A stretch of DNA of 19,988 nucleotides from Nitrospinota bacterium. GTDB taxonomy: Bacteria > Tectomicrobia > Entotheonellia > J063. Positions 9,671 to 18,697 of this stretch are shown one piece after another. The stretch is from NCBI GenBank assembly GCA_003696125.1, contig RFHZ01000448.1, positions 1-19,988 on the forward strand, read 5' to 3'. The notes below the pieces were generated by a model that was not told the origin of the DNA, searched no databases, and saw only the letters and a list, made by a program, of their open reading frames with translations. The translations under genes were made by a program, and so were the position numbers. The first letter of the stretch is position 1, and the number at the start of each line of letters is the position of its first letter.

Positions 9671-10969
9671 ATGAAGCTGTTGATCAGAGGGGGTAGAGTA
9701 CTGGACCCCGCGCGGGATATCGATGATCAGTTAGATGTGCTGGTAGAAGGGGGAAAGATCATCGGTCTGGAGCGCAATCTCACCCTATCCCTGGATGAGC
9801 GCAAGACCACACAGGTCATCGAGGCCACAGGGAAGCTCGTCGTGCCCGGCCTGATCGATATCCATACCCACCTGCGCGAGCCCGGCTTTGAACATAAAGA
9901 GACGCTCCAGACCGGTATGGCGGCGGCTGCTGCCGGAGGATTTACCTCTATCGCCTGTATGGCTAACACCTCTCCGCCGAATGATAACCAGGCGGTGACC
10001 CTCTATATCCGACAGCGGGCACGGGAGATCGGGACGGTAAACGTCTTCCCTATCGGAGCGGTTTCGGTGGGGCTTAAGGGAGAGCGGCTGGCCGAGATCG
10101 GGGAGCTGAAAGAGGCCGGGGTGATCGCCGTCTCGGATGATGGCCTGCCGGTGGCAACCAGTCAGTTGATGCGACGCGCCTTAGAGTATACGAAGATGTT
10201 TGACCTGCCCGTGATCGATCACTGTGAGGACCTCTCCCTCATTGCCAACGGGGCCATGCATGAGAGTCTCGTCTCTACCGAACTCGGCCTGCGCGGTATT
10301 CCCCGTGAATCCGAAGATATCATCGTGGCCCGGGACATTCTGCTCACCAAGCTGACCAGAGGACGCTTCCACGTCGCCCATGTGAGTAGCAAGGGGGCTG
10401 TGGAGCTGATTCGCTGGGCCAAGGATATGGGATTGCAGGTCACCGCCGAGGTGACCCCCCATCATCTGCTGCTCACCGATGAGGCGGTACGCTCCTTTGA
10501 TACCAATACCAAGATGAATCCTCCTCTTCGCTCTGCCGCCGATAGGGAAGCCTTGCAACAGGCGCTCAAAGATGGGACCATCGATGCGATTGCCACCGAT
10601 CACGCTCCGCACAACGTGGCGGAAAAGGAGTTCGACTATGATCATGCCCCCTTTGGCGTGAGCGGACTGGAGACCGCCCTCCCCCTGGTCCTTGAGCTTG
10701 TCCGGCGTGGGCTCCTCTCCCTGCAGGAGGCGATCGCCAAACTGACCTATATGCCGGCCAAGATCATGCGCCTGGATAAGGGGTCCCTCGCTCCGGGAAA
10801 GGATGCGGATATCACCATCATCGACCTTGAACACGAGTATACCATCGATGTGCATCGGTTTCGTTCCATGGGGAAGAACTCCCCTTTTCATGGCTGGAAG
10901 GTGAAAGGAGCGGTTGTCTTTACCATCGTGGGAGGGAGAATCGTCTATCGAGGAGAGATGAGTGACTAA
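9671..10969 (+). CDS. pyrC: Dihydroorotase, class I
   Basis: A 432-residue amidohydrolase that cyclises carbamoyl-aspartate to dihydroorotate. Zinc-ligand motif DIHTHLREPGFEHKE places H65 and H67. SDDGLPV near 155-161 supplies the aspartate that replaces the carboxylated lysine in Aquifex-type class I enzymes. Later motifs are DHCEDLSL, VAHVSSKGAVE, EVTPHHLLLTDE, NPPLRS and ATDHAPHN. The C-terminal strand DADITIIDLE and NSPFHGWKVKGAV complete the fold. The length is normal. AGGAGG lies 8 bases before the ATG. Its last 8 bases overlap the GTG start of the lipase gene, so the two are probably translationally coupled. Confidence 0.97.
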   Translation: MKLLIRGGRVLDPARDIDDQLDVLVEGGKIIGLERNLTLSLDERKTTQVIEATGKLVVPGLIDIHTHLREPGFEHKETLQTGMAAAAAGGFTSIACMANTSPPNDNQAVTLYIRQRAREIGTVNVFPIGAVSVGLKGERLAEIGELKEAGVIAVSDDGLPVATSQLMRRALEYTKMFDLPVIDHCEDLSLIANGAMHESLVSTELGLRGIPRESEDIIVARDILLTKLTRGRFHVAHVSSKGAVELIRWAKDMGLQVTAEVTPHHLLLTDEAVRSFDTNTKMNPPLRSAADREALQQALKDGTIDAIATDHAPHNVAEKEFDYDHAPFGVSGLETALPLVLELVRRGLLSLQEAIAKLTYMPAKIMRLDKGSLAPGKDADITIIDLEHEYTIDVHRFRSMGKNSPFHGWKVKGAVVFTIVGGRIVYRGEMSD

Positions 10970-11747
10970 GCGGAAGACGGTGGGGCTGGCCCTGGGGGGT
11001 GGTGCTGCGCGGGGAATCGCCCATATCGGTGTCCTTAAAGCCCTGACCCAGGCTCACATTCCGATCGACTTTCTGGCCGGGACCAGTAGCGGATCGTTGA
11101 TTGCCGCTTGCTATGCAGCCGGTATGCCGGTAGAATATATGATCGAGCGGGCGTTGCAGACTCACTGGCGTCTGTTGACCCGGCTTTCCCTGCAAAAGAC
11201 AGGGCTAAGCTCGGGAGAAAAGCTGAGCGCCTTCCTCCACTCCCTCCTCGACCACAAGCACTTTGCTGACTTGCAGATTCCGCTAGCTGTGGTGACGACA
11301 GATCTTTACAGTGGAGAAGCCTATCTGATCCAGAGTGGAGAGGTCGAGGTGGCGGTACGGGCCAGTTGCAGTGTGCCGGGAATCTTCCCCCCCGTTTCCC
11401 TCCATGGGAAGCTGCTGGTGGATGGAGGGTTGGTCAACAACGTTCCTGTCGATGTGGTGCGCCAGATGGGGGCAGATATCGTGATCGGGGTGGATGTCAA
11501 CGAGTACAGCGACTCTTCTCAAAACCTGGATAATCTCTTTACCATTGTCTTGCGGAGCCTCAATATCCTGATGCAGCAACACGTGCGACGAGTCTTACAG
11601 GAGGCTGATGTCGTGCTCCTCCCCCCTGCCGCCCGCTTCAGTCCCCTCGATCTGAACCACGTGGCGGAGATGGTTGCTTTGGGAGAAGAAGCGGCGCGGG
11701 CAGCCATACCACAGATACAACAACTCCTCGCTTCCGACCAGCCCTGA
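10962..11747 (+). CDS. Patatin-like phospholipase (RssA/NTE family)
   Basis: A 261-residue cytoplasmic patatin-fold protein, predicted serine acyl hydrolase. The oxyanion-hole stretch [17 protein letters not shown] (about 9-25), the nucleophile elbow GTSSG with S42, and the dyad aspartate D154 in [10 protein letters not shown] are all intact, so it should be active on a lipid or acyl ester. The real substrate is unknown. No signal peptide is visible. Translation starts at GTG inside the end of pyrC, with AGGAGAG about 4 bases upstream. It lies between pyrC and carA in the same direction, with 37 bases before the carA ATG, so it is most likely part of the pyrimidine transcript although it has no known step in that pathway. 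Confidence 0.93.
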   Translation: MTKRKTVGLALGGGAARGIAHIGVLKALTQAHIPIDFLAGTSSGSLIAACYAAGMPVEYMIERALQTHWRLLTRLSLQKTGLSSGEKLSAFLHSLLDHKHFADLQIPLAVVTTDLYSGEAYLIQSGEVEVAVRASCSVPGIFPPVSLHGKLLVDGGLVNNVPVDVVRQMGADIVIGVDVNEYSDSSQNLDNLFTIVLRSLNILMQQHVRRVLQEADVVLLPPAARFSPLDLNHVAEMVALGEEAARAAIPQIQQLLASDQP

Positions 11748-11784
11748 GAGTGAGGAAGCGGGTAGCAGGAGAAGGAAGGGGTCT

Positions 11785-12942
11785 ATGAAGAAAGCCTTGC
11801 TCGCCTTGGCCGATGGAACCACTTTTGTAGGAGAAGCGTTCGGGGCAGAGGGAGAAGCCGGCGGGGAGGTCGTCTTTAACACGAACATGACCGGTTATCA
11901 GGAGGTGTTGACCGATCCCTCCTATAAAGGACAGATCGTGGTCATGACCTATCCCCTCATCGGGAATTACGGGGTGAATGGAGAAGACTTCGAGTCGGCT
12001 CGTCCCCAGGTAGAGGGGTTCGTGATCAAAGAGGGGAGCCGGCTTGCCAGCAATTGGCGAGGAGAGTGCACGTTGGAAGAGTTCCTGCGGGAGCATCGAG
12101 TCGTGGGCATCCAGGGGATCGATACCCGGGCTCTTACCCGGCACATTCGCACCTGCGGGGCCCAGATGGGGATCATCTCAACCCAGGAACTCGACCCGCA
12201 GCGCCTGGTGCGACGGGCACGAGAACTCCCCCCCCTCCTGGGAAGGGATCTGGTACGGGAGGTGACCTGTACCAGGCCCTATCGCTGGCAGCAAGGGGTC
12301 TGGGAGTGGAAGGCCGGGTATCGATCTGCAGAGGGACAGAGCGCTTCCTATCGCGTGGTCGCCTATGATCTCGGGATCAAGTACAACATCCTGCGGCAAC
12401 TGGTCAGCCAGGGATGCGAGGTCTACGTGGTACCGGCCCATACCCCGGCCCAGCAGGTTTTAGCCATGGCCCCGGATGGACTCTTTCTCTCTAACGGTCC
12501 CGGTGATCCGGAAGGGGTTCCCTATGTGGTAGAACAGGTGCGGCAATGTATCGGGAAGCTCCCCATCTTCGGGATCTGCCTGGGACACCAGATCCTGGCC
12601 CTGGCCTTTGGTGGGAAGACCTACAAGTTGAAGTTTGGTCACCGGGGAGGAAACCAGCCGGTGAAGAACCTCCTGACCGGACGCATCGAGATCACCGCGC
12701 ATAATCATGGGTTTGCCGTCGATGCGGCCAGCCTTCCACCAGAGTTGGAAGTGACCCATATCAATCTGAACGATCAGACCGTAGAGGGGCTTCAACACCG
12801 GAGCTTACCGGTTTTCTCTGTGCAGTACCATCCAGAGGCTTCACCCGGACCACACGATTCGCACTATCTTTTCCAGCAATTCGTTACGTTGATGCAACAG
12901 TATAAATCCCCTGTATCGCCGACGGCAACACCGGAGGGATAG
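11785..12942 (+). CDS. carA: Carbamoyl-phosphate synthetase small (glutaminase) subunit
   Basis: The 385-residue amidotransferase subunit hydrolyses glutamine and channels ammonia to CarB. The N-terminal CPSase domain (about 1-150) begins [19 protein letters not shown] and has [17 protein letters not shown]. The class I GATase domain (about 190-372) has the nucleophile C265 in [17 protein letters not shown], and H349/E351 in [13 protein letters not shown]. The start at ATG 11785 follows GAAGGAAGGGG closely. The frame stays open upstream to 11674, but that stretch lies inside the lipase gene and lacks similarity, so I excluded it. carB follows after 50 bases. Confidence 0.98.
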   Translation: MKKALLALADGTTFVGEAFGAEGEAGGEVVFNTNMTGYQEVLTDPSYKGQIVVMTYPLIGNYGVNGEDFESARPQVEGFVIKEGSRLASNWRGECTLEEFLREHRVVGIQGIDTRALTRHIRTCGAQMGIISTQELDPQRLVRRARELPPLLGRDLVREVTCTRPYRWQQGVWEWKAGYRSAEGQSASYRVVAYDLGIKYNILRQLVSQGCEVYVVPAHTPAQQVLAMAPDGLFLSNGPGDPEGVPYVVEQVRQCIGKLPIFGICLGHQILALAFGGKTYKLKFGHRGGNQPVKNLLTGRIEITAHNHGFAVDAASLPPELEVTHINLNDQTVEGLQHRSLPVFSVQYHPEASPGPHDSHYLFQQFVTLMQQYKSPVSPTATPEG

Positions 12943-12992
12943 CTCTGTCATACTGTGACTCCCCTTGGGGATAAAGAGGATACGTTGACCCT

Positions 12993-15900
12993 ATGCCCAG
13001 ACGCACCGATATCCAGAAGATCTTCATCATCGGGGCCGGACCGATTGTGATCGGGCAGGCCTGTGAGTTCGACTATTCGGGTACCCAGGCCTGCAAGGCC
13101 TTGAAGGAAGAAGGGTTTGAGGTGGTTTTGCTCAACAGCAACCCGGCCACCATCATGACCGACCCGGAGATGGCGGATCGGACCTATATCGAACCGATAA
13201 CACCACAGGTCGTGGAGCGCATCATTGCCCGTGAGCGTCCCCAGGCCCTCCTCTCCACCATGGGTGGACAGACCGCCCTGAACACCGCCGTGGCCGTGGC
13301 CGAAGCGGGGGTCCTCGACCGGTACGGCGTGGAACTCATCGGGGCCAAGCTGGAAGCGATCAAAAAGGCGGAAGATCGTGCCCTCTTCAAGGAAGCGATG
13401 TCCCGAATCGGTCTGGAGGTCCCACAGAGCGGGTACGCTCGTTCCAAAGAGGAAGCCAGGGCGATCATCCAGGAGATCGGTTTCCCGGTGATCATCCGTC
13501 CCTCCTTTACCCTGGGGGGGACAGGAGGGAATGTGGCGTACAACCAGGAGGAGTATGACGCCTATGTCGACTGGGGACTCAATGCCAGTCCCCGGCATGA
13601 GATCCTCATCGAGGAATCGGTGCTCGGCTGGAAGGAGTTTGAGCTCGAGGTGATGCGTGACCTGCGCGATAACGTGGTCATCATCTGCTCCATCGAAAAC
13701 TTCGATCCGATGGGGATCCACACCGGGGATAGCATCACCGTTGCCCCTGCCCAAACCCTGACCGATAAGGAGTACCAGCGCATGCGTGATGCGGCGATCC
13801 GCATCATCCGGGAGATCGGGGTGGATACGGGAGGATCCAACATCCAGTTTGCCGTGCATCCTCACGATGGACGGATGGTGGTCATCGAGATGAATCCCCG
13901 CGTTTCCCGCAGCTCTGCGCTGGCTTCCAAAGCGACCGGATTTCCCATTGCCAAGATCGCCGCGAAGCTCGCCGTGGGTTACACCTTGGATGAAATTCCC
14001 AATGATATTACCCGGGAAACACCCGCCTCTTTTGAGCCGACCATCGACTACTGTGTGGTGAAGTTCCCTCGCTTTGCCTTCGAGAAATTCCCAGAAGCAG
14101 ATCAGACCCTGACCACGCAGATGAAGTCGGTCGGAGAGGTGATGGCCATCGGCCGCACCTTTAAGGAAGCACTGCAGAAGGCGATCAGATCACTGGAGAT
14201 TGGTCGCTATGGCCTGGAAAGACCGGAGATAGAGGTCCAGCCAGGGACCGAACCGGGAAGGCAGGAGCTCGATATGATCCGGGCAAAGCTGCGCTGGCCG
14301 AACTGGGAACGGATCTGGTACATCGCCGAGGCGTTTCGTCGTGGCTGTACTATCGAGGAGATCTACGAGTTGACCCATATCGACCCCTGGTTCCTGGCCA
14401 ACATCCAGGAGCTGGTCAGCTTCGAGGCTCGCCTGCAACAGGAGGAACTCTCCCCCGCCTTGCTCCGCCAGGCCAAGGTGTACGGCTTCTCAGACCGCTA
14501 TCTGGCGCATCTCCTTCGGTGCAAAGAGGCAGAGATCCGGTCCCGGCGTTATAGACACGATATCGTCGCCCGCTACAAGCGGGTAGACACCTGTGGAGCC
14601 GAATTTGAAGCGTATACTCCTTACCTCTATTCGACCTATGAGCAGGAGTGTGAGGCCCAGCCGACAACCCGCAAGAAGGTCATGATCCTGGGAGGAGGAC
14701 CAAACCGGATCGGGCAGGGGATCGAGTTTGACTACTGCTGTGTCCACGGGGTCCTGGCCCTCAAAGAAGAGGGATATGAAACGATCATGGTCAACTGCAA
14801 CCCGGAGACGGTAAGTACAGATTACGATACGGCCGACCGTCTCTACTTCGAACCCCTGACCCTGGAGGATGTGCTCCATATCGTGGAGCGGGAAAAGCCG
14901 GATGGGGTCATCGTCCAGTTTGGAGGACAGACACCGCTCAACCTGGCTGTGCCTTTGGAGGAGGCCGGGGTACCGATCCTGGGAACTTCGCCGGACAGCA
15001 TCGATCGGGCCGAGGATCGGGAGCGCTTTAAAGACCTCTTGCAGAAGTTAGGGCTCCAGCAGCCGGCCAATGGGACGGCGGTAAGTTATGCCCAGGCGGA
15101 ACAGATCGCCGCCCAGATCGGGTACCCGGTTATGGTCAGGCCCTCCTATGTGCTCGGGGGACGGGCCATGCAGATCGTTTACGATGCTACCCAACTGCGT
15201 GCCTATATAGAGCAGGCGGTTAAAGCTTCTCCAGAACACCCCATCCTCATCGACAAGTTCCTGGAAGATGCCATCGAGATCGATGTCGATGCCGTCTCTG
15301 ATGGTCAGACCGTGGTGATCGGGGGCATCATGGAGCATATCGAGGAGGCAGGGATCCATTCCGGTGATAGCGCCTGCTCTCTTCCCCCCTACTCCTTATC
15401 GGCAGAGATGATAGAGGAGATAAAACGCCAGACCCGCCTGCTCGCCCTCGAGCTACGTGTCATCGGCCTGATCAACATCCAGTTCGCGGTGAAAAACCAG
15501 AGCGTATATGTGCTGGAGGTGAATCCCAGGGCTTCCCGCACCGTGCCCTTTGTGAGTAAAGCCATCGGTGTCCCCCTGGCCAAGCTCGCGGCCCGCGTCA
15601 TGGTGGGAAGAAGCCTGGCAGAGCTCGGCTTTGTCCGGGAAAAAGAGGTGAAGCACGTCTCGGTGAAGGAGGCGGTCCTCCCCTTTGTCAAATTCCCTGG
15701 GGTGGATACGATCCTGGGACCGGAGATGAAATCGACCGGGGAGGTTATGGGGATTGCCCGCGCGTTTGGAGGAGCCTTTGCCAAGTCTCAACTCAGCGTC
15801 TACGGCCACTTTCCCCAAACCGGTACCGTCTTTCTCAGCGTCAGGGACAGGGATAAGGCCCGGATCGTCCCCCTTGCCCGAGAACTCCACCATCTCGGTT

Positions 15901-16229
15901 TTCGACTGCTGGCCACGCGAGGCACCGGGGCGGTGATTCGGGCGGCAGGGATTCCGGTAGAGGTGGTGAAAAAGGTACAGGAGGGACGCCCCCATATCGT
16001 CGATCACATCAAGAATGGGGATGTGCAGATGGTGATCAACACCCCCAGTGGGAAACACTCCCACACCGATTCCTACCTGCTCCGGCGGACCGCTCTTATC
16101 TACAACATCCTCTACTGCACCACCCTGGCCGGTGCCCATGCAGCGGTACAGGGGATCAAAGCCCTGCGCCAGGGTCAAGAAGAACTCTTTACCCTGCAGG
16201 AGTATCATCACCAGGGTGTCACAGGCTAG
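12993..16229 (+). CDS. carB: Carbamoyl-phosphate synthetase large subunit
   Basis: The 1078-residue subunit makes carbamoyl phosphate from bicarbonate, ammonia and two ATP. The internal duplication is plain: [19 protein letters not shown] near residue 10 repeats as [19 protein letters not shown] near 565. Each half carries an ATP-grasp domain ([10 protein letters not shown] and [11 protein letters not shown] loops; [18 protein letters not shown] and [18 protein letters not shown]). An oligomerisation region lies between (about 400-550). The MGS-like allosteric domain starts near 935 ([31 protein letters not shown]) and, as in E. coli, may bind UMP. The length is full (E. coli 1073). A weak ribosome site (AAAGAGGA) lies about 12 bases before the ATG in the 50-base gap after carA. 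It is the last gene of the operon, and its stop is 18 bases from the stop of the opposing gene with no hairpin terminator between. Confidence 0.98.
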   Translation: MPRRTDIQKIFIIGAGPIVIGQACEFDYSGTQACKALKEEGFEVVLLNSNPATIMTDPEMADRTYIEPITPQVVERIIARERPQALLSTMGGQTALNTAVAVAEAGVLDRYGVELIGAKLEAIKKAEDRALFKEAMSRIGLEVPQSGYARSKEEARAIIQEIGFPVIIRPSFTLGGTGGNVAYNQEEYDAYVDWGLNASPRHEILIEESVLGWKEFELEVMRDLRDNVVIICSIENFDPMGIHTGDSITVAPAQTLTDKEYQRMRDAAIRIIREIGVDTGGSNIQFAVHPHDGRMVVIEMNPRVSRSSALASKATGFPIAKIAAKLAVGYTLDEIPNDITRETPASFEPTIDYCVVKFPRFAFEKFPEADQTLTTQMKSVGEVMAIGRTFKEALQKAIRSLEIGRYGLERPEIEVQPGTEPGRQELDMIRAKLRWPNWERIWYIAEAFRRGCTIEEIYELTHIDPWFLANIQELVSFEARLQQEELSPALLRQAKVYGFSDRYLAHLLRCKEAEIRSRRYRHDIVARYKRVDTCGAEFEAYTPYLYSTYEQECEAQPTTRKKVMILGGGPNRIGQGIEFDYCCVHGVLALKEEGYETIMVNCNPETVSTDYDTADRLYFEPLTLEDVLHIVEREKPDGVIVQFGGQTPLNLAVPLEEAGVPILGTSPDSIDRAEDRERFKDLLQKLGLQQPANGTAVSYAQAEQIAAQIGYPVMVRPSYVLGGRAMQIVYDATQLRAYIEQAVKASPEHPILIDKFLEDAIEIDVDAVSDGQTVVIGGIMEHIEEAGIHSGDSACSLPPYSLSAEMIEEIKRQTRLLALELRVIGLINIQFAVKNQSVYVLEVNPRASRTVPFVSKAIGVPLAKLAARVMVGRSLAELGFVREKEVKHVSVKEAVLPFVKFPGVDTILGPEMKSTGEVMGIARAFGGAFAKSQLSVYGHFPQTGTVFLSVRDRDKARIVPLARELHHLGFRLLATRGTGAVIRAAGIPVEVVKKVQEGRPHIVDHIKNGDVQMVINTPSGKHSHTDSYLLRRTALIYNILYCTTLAGAHAAVQGIKALRQGQEELFTLQEYHHQGVTG

Positions 16230-16247
16230 ATCCCCTCTCTCCCCTTT

Positions 16248-17000
16248 TTACTCGGCTTTAACGTAGTTGCGTAAGGTACCGATCCCTTCGATCTCTACCT
16301 CCACCACATCCCCATCCTTCATTGCACCGGTAGTGCCCGGAGTGCCGGTATAGATTACATCCCCCGGCAGCAGGGTGATGAAACGACTGATGAAGCTGAT
16401 CAAAAAGGGGACATTGAAGATGAGGTCACCGGTATTCTGGTGTTGCACGACCTCTCCGTTGATCCGGGTTGTGAGATCAAGGGTAGAGGGATCGAGTCCC
16501 TCTACGATCCAGGGCCCAAGGGGGGCAAAGGTATCGATCGATTTGGCCCGCATCCACTGCCCATCACTCCGCTGGTAGACGCGAGCACTCACGTCGTTAC
16601 CGCAGGTATAGCCGAGAACGTAGCGGAGAGCTTCCTCTTCAGAGACCCGTTTGGCACGCTGCTTCATGACCACGACGAGTTCTCCTTCCGAGTCGACCCG
16701 GCCGACATCTGGTGGTAATACGATGGTCCCTTCAGGGGGTAAGAGGGCGGTATTCGCCTTTAGGAAGAGCACCGGCTCTTTGGGAACAGGCCGATCACGC
16801 AGGTGGCTACGATAGTTTAACCCCACGGCCAGGATCTTAGAAGGAACACAGGGGTAGGTAAGGGTGACCTCTGCCAGGGATCGTTCCTCGGCGGTAACCT
16901 CGTAATGGGTGAAGATATCCCCTTTTACCACCCTGATCGTCTCCCCTTCCAGCACACCGTATCGCTCCTGGCCCTCACTGATGAAACGTACGAACTTCAT
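16248..17000 (-). CDS. Fumarylacetoacetate hydrolase (FAH) family protein
   Basis: A 250-residue enzyme of the FAH superfamily, whose members are metal-dependent hydrolases, isomerases or decarboxylases acting on acylpyruvates and related oxo-acids. The fold's core starts at PSKILAVGLNYRSH (about 53-66). Metal ligands are E105 and E107 (DSEGELVVV) and D136 (CGNDVSAR). FDTFAPLGPW-type substrate loop is seen as SIDTFAPLGPW, and PGDVIYTGTPGTTG is near the end. A short N-terminal domain (about 1-50) precedes it, as in acylpyruvase-like members. The start at 17000 is chosen for AAGGAGGG just upstream; the frame is open to 17072, but that part overlaps nfo. It lies 13 bases after nfo on the same strand, so it is likely co-transcribed. 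No catabolic neighbours identify the substrate. Confidence 0.92.
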   Translation of the reverse strand: MKFVRFISEGQERYGVLEGETIRVVKGDIFTHYEVTAEERSLAEVTLTYPCVPSKILAVGLNYRSHLRDRPVPKEPVLFLKANTALLPPEGTIVLPPDVGRVDSEGELVVVMKQRAKRVSEEEALRYVLGYTCGNDVSARVYQRSDGQWMRAKSIDTFAPLGPWIVEGLDPSTLDLTTRINGEVVQHQNTGDLIFNVPFLISFISRFITLLPGDVIYTGTPGTTGAMKDGDVVEVEIEGIGTLRNYVKAE

Positions 17001-17013
17001 ATACCCTCCTTCT

Positions 17014-17862
17014 TTAGGTTTGCTGTTGCGCCAACTTCCGAAGCAAAGCGAGATTGCGCCGATCGGCGTCATCCTCTTTAGGTGTCTCCAGGATCATGGG
17101 GATATGCGCAAGACGAGGGTCCCGCACGATCTGGACAAAGCCTTCCTTCCCGATGTATCCCTGACCGATATGGGCATGTCGATCGATACGGCTTCCCAGC
17201 GGCTTTTGGGAATCGTTGAGGTGGATAACGGCAAGCCGCTCTAAACCGATCGTCTGATCAAAGGCCTTTAGTGTGGCCTGATACGCTGCCGGAGTGCGGA
17301 TATCATAGCCGGCAGCAAAGATATGCGCCGTATCGAGGCAGATGGCCAGCCGGTCCGGCTTCTGGACGCGGGCGAGAATCTGGGCAAGCTGCTCGAAGCG
17401 GTACCCGATGGCCGTCCCTTGACCGGCCGTTGTTTCCAGGGTGAGTTTAAGGCGAAACTCATCTGTCCGGGCATGCAGATGATCAAGGGCCTGGACAATA
17501 CGCCGGATCCCCTCTTCTTCCCCTTTTCCCTTGTGTGCTCCAGGATGCATGACGAGAAAGGGGATTTGGAGACACTCACACCGTTCCATCTCCATGTGGC
17601 AGGCATGAAGTGACTTTTGAAAGATCTGGTCGTCTGGAGAGGCCAGGTTGATGAGATAGGAGTCGTGGGCGATGACCGGATCGATGGCAGAAACAGCCTT
17701 GGCCTGCAGAAAAGCAGCGATGACCGCAGGAGAAAGGGGTTTGGCTCGCCATTGGTTTGCATTTTTGGTAAAGATCTGTACCGTGTTGCACCCGAGCATT
17801 GCCCCCCGCTGTAACGCCCGAGCAAGACCTCCGGCAATAGACATGTGCGCACCCAGCTTCAT
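17014..17862 (-). CDS. nfo: Endonuclease IV (AP endonuclease)
   Basis: A 282-residue TIM-barrel enzyme that cuts the backbone 5' of abasic sites in base-excision repair. It begins MKLGAHMSIAGGL, the typical family start. All nine metal ligands expected from E. coli Nfo can be placed: H66, H106, E143, D177, H180, H214, D227, H229 and E259, in motifs AHDSYL, MHPGAH, TLETTAGQG, CLDTAH, IHLNDS, DRHAHIG and LET. The length is normal, so the enzyme should be active. It sits between the 101-residue hypothetical gene (60-base gap) and the FAH-family gene (13-base gap) on the same strand. Together with mfd it is one of two DNA-repair genes in the window, but they are in separate transcription units. 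Confidence 0.97.
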   Translation of the reverse strand: MKLGAHMSIAGGLARALQRGAMLGCNTVQIFTKNANQWRAKPLSPAVIAAFLQAKAVSAIDPVIAHDSYLINLASPDDQIFQKSLHACHMEMERCECLQIPFLVMHPGAHKGKGEEEGIRRIVQALDHLHARTDEFRLKLTLETTAGQGTAIGYRFEQLAQILARVQKPDRLAICLDTAHIFAAGYDIRTPAAYQATLKAFDQTIGLERLAVIHLNDSQKPLGSRIDRHAHIGQGYIGKEGFVQIVRDPRLAHIPMILETPKEDDADRRNLALLRKLAQQQT

Positions 17863-17922
17863 CCCTCTCCCTACCGTCTCACATGATATGGCAGAAACGT
17901 CCTGGCCTGTTCTGAAAGCACT

Positions 17923-18228
17923 TCACTTTACCTCATCAGAGAGGGCTTCCCAGAAACGGCGATGCATGCTTTTAAAGGATTGAAACCTCCACAGGGTCTG
18001 TTCAATAAGGAAACGGAGGGCCGTGTTGGCGGTGAAGCTATGGCGGAGTTGATTCTCCAGCACACGGAGCTCGTAGAGGAGACTCCGTACCCGAGCCAGA
18101 TGATTCCGATCTTGCCATTGCTGCGCGAGAGAAAAGAGGGCTTCCTCTTTTTCTAAAGCCGCTAACTTCTCCCGGAACATCTGCACATCTCGTTGAATAG
18201 GAGAAAGGGACCGCTTATGATACTTCAT
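17923..18228 (-). CDS. Hypothetical helical, coiled-coil-like protein (101 aa)
   Basis: I do not recognise this protein. The ATG at 18228 is preceded by GAGGGAGGAGGT, an excellent ribosome site, so the gene is very likely real. The frame stays open upstream to 18474, but that part runs through the rpoZ promoter region and is rejected. The 101 residues are rich in Leu, Glu, Arg and Gln with no proline after residue 10, and they look almost wholly alpha-helical. A coiled-coil-like stretch lies at about 13-62 (VQMFREKLAALEKEEALF, then ARVRSLLYELRVLENQLR), followed by an aromatic, basic end (WRFQSFKSMHRRFWEAL). There are no membrane segments and no cysteines. It is first in the minus-strand cluster ahead of nfo and divergent from rpoZ. 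No function can be assigned. Confidence 0.75.
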   Translation of the reverse strand: MKYHKRSLSPIQRDVQMFREKLAALEKEEALFSLAQQWQDRNHLARVRSLLYELRVLENQLRHSFTANTALRFLIEQTLWRFQSFKSMHRRFWEALSDEVK

Positions 18229-18250
18229 ACCTCCTCCCTCACATTTTCCC

Positions 18251-18279
18251 CTGACAAATTCTCCTCTGCAGTATATAAT
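18251..18279 (+). promoter_or_regulatory. Near-consensus sigma-70 promoter for rpoZ
   Basis: CTGACA (18251-18256) and a perfect TATAAT (18274-18279) are 17 bases apart, 11 of 12 positions matching the housekeeping consensus. Transcription would start near 18286, giving a leader of about 154 bases before the rpoZ ATG. It is the clearest promoter in the window. Confidence 0.8.
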
Positions 18280-18299
18280 AAAGTACCCGGAAATGCCAG
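18270..18299 (-). promoter_or_regulatory. Possible divergent promoter for the hypothetical-nfo-FAH cluster
   Basis: Read on the minus strand, CTGGCA (18299-18294) and TATACT (18275-18270) are 18 bases apart, with 4 of 6 and 5 of 6 consensus matches. The start would be near 18263, about 35 bases before ATG 18228. It overlaps the -10 of the rpoZ promoter, so the two could compete for polymerase. Confidence 0.45.
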
Positions 18300-18313
18300 T
18301 ATTTAAGGTACCT

Positions 18314-18373
18314 ATGACCGACATTTTGCGCACTTTTCTATCCTCAGAACTCGGTGCCGTGGCCAGAAGGTGA
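18314..18373 (+). other. Possible 19-codon upstream ORF in the rpoZ leader
   Basis: ATG 18314 opens a 19-residue frame (MTDILRTFLSSELGAVARR) closed by TGA at 18371-18373, inside the predicted rpoZ transcript. AAGG lies 5 bases upstream. Its stop falls in the loop of a weak 5-pair hairpin (GTGGC 18359-18363 with GCCAC 18376-18380). It may be a chance ORF or a leader peptide. Confidence 0.25.
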
Positions 18374-18439
18374 TAGCCACACAGGTCTACGATCGACATT
18401 TGAGGATTACCATGTATCCAGGAAAGGGGAGATGGAGCC

Positions 18440-18664
18440 ATGAGTAGGGATGCTCTGATCCAGCAGGCACTCAAATATACCCGTAACCGCTATCTCCTGG
18501 TCAATCTCTTGACCCAGCGTATTCACCAGCTCAAGGAGGGGGCCCCCCCCCTGGTTACTCCACCGGAAAATGCGTCCCTGGAGGAGATAGCGCTGCAAGA
18601 GATTGCCGAGCAGAAGCTCAAGTTTGAGCTTCCCACAGAGACGCGATCTGCCAGCAAGAACTGA
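18440..18664 (+). CDS. rpoZ: DNA-directed RNA polymerase omega subunit
   Basis: A 74-residue small protein matching the omega pattern: an N-terminal helix with RNRYLLVNLLTQRIHQL (about 15-31), then APPLV near 35-39, and the conserved EIALQEIAEQKLKF helix at about 49-62. Omega binds the beta-prime subunit and helps assemble RNA polymerase, and in some bacteria forms part of a ppGpp site. That site needs an N-terminal MAR-type motif; here the start is MSRDAL, so this is uncertain. A purine-rich AGGAAAGGGGAG precedes the ATG. A strong promoter lies about 160 bases upstream. The 33 bases between its stop and the sir2 ATG suggest the two genes share a transcript. Confidence 0.9.
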   Translation: MSRDALIQQALKYTRNRYLLVNLLTQRIHQLKEGAPPLVTPPENASLEEIALQEIAEQKLKFELPTETRSASKN

Positions 18665-18697
18665 GCCGCCCAGGTAGGTTCAGATAGGGGTAAAGTG

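Noticed and set aside
11674-11784. Upstream extension of carA into the lipase gene
   Set aside because: The extra 37 residues precede the typical CarA start and overlap another gene; ATG 11785 has a good ribosome site.
12948-13865. 305-codon minus-strand frame opposite the start of carB
   Set aside because: Fully covered by conserved CarB; composition reflects the complementary strand only.
18229-18474. Upstream extension of the 101-residue hypothetical protein to 183 residues
   Set aside because: It would run through the rpoZ promoter and start inside rpoZ; ATG 18228 has a far better ribosome site.
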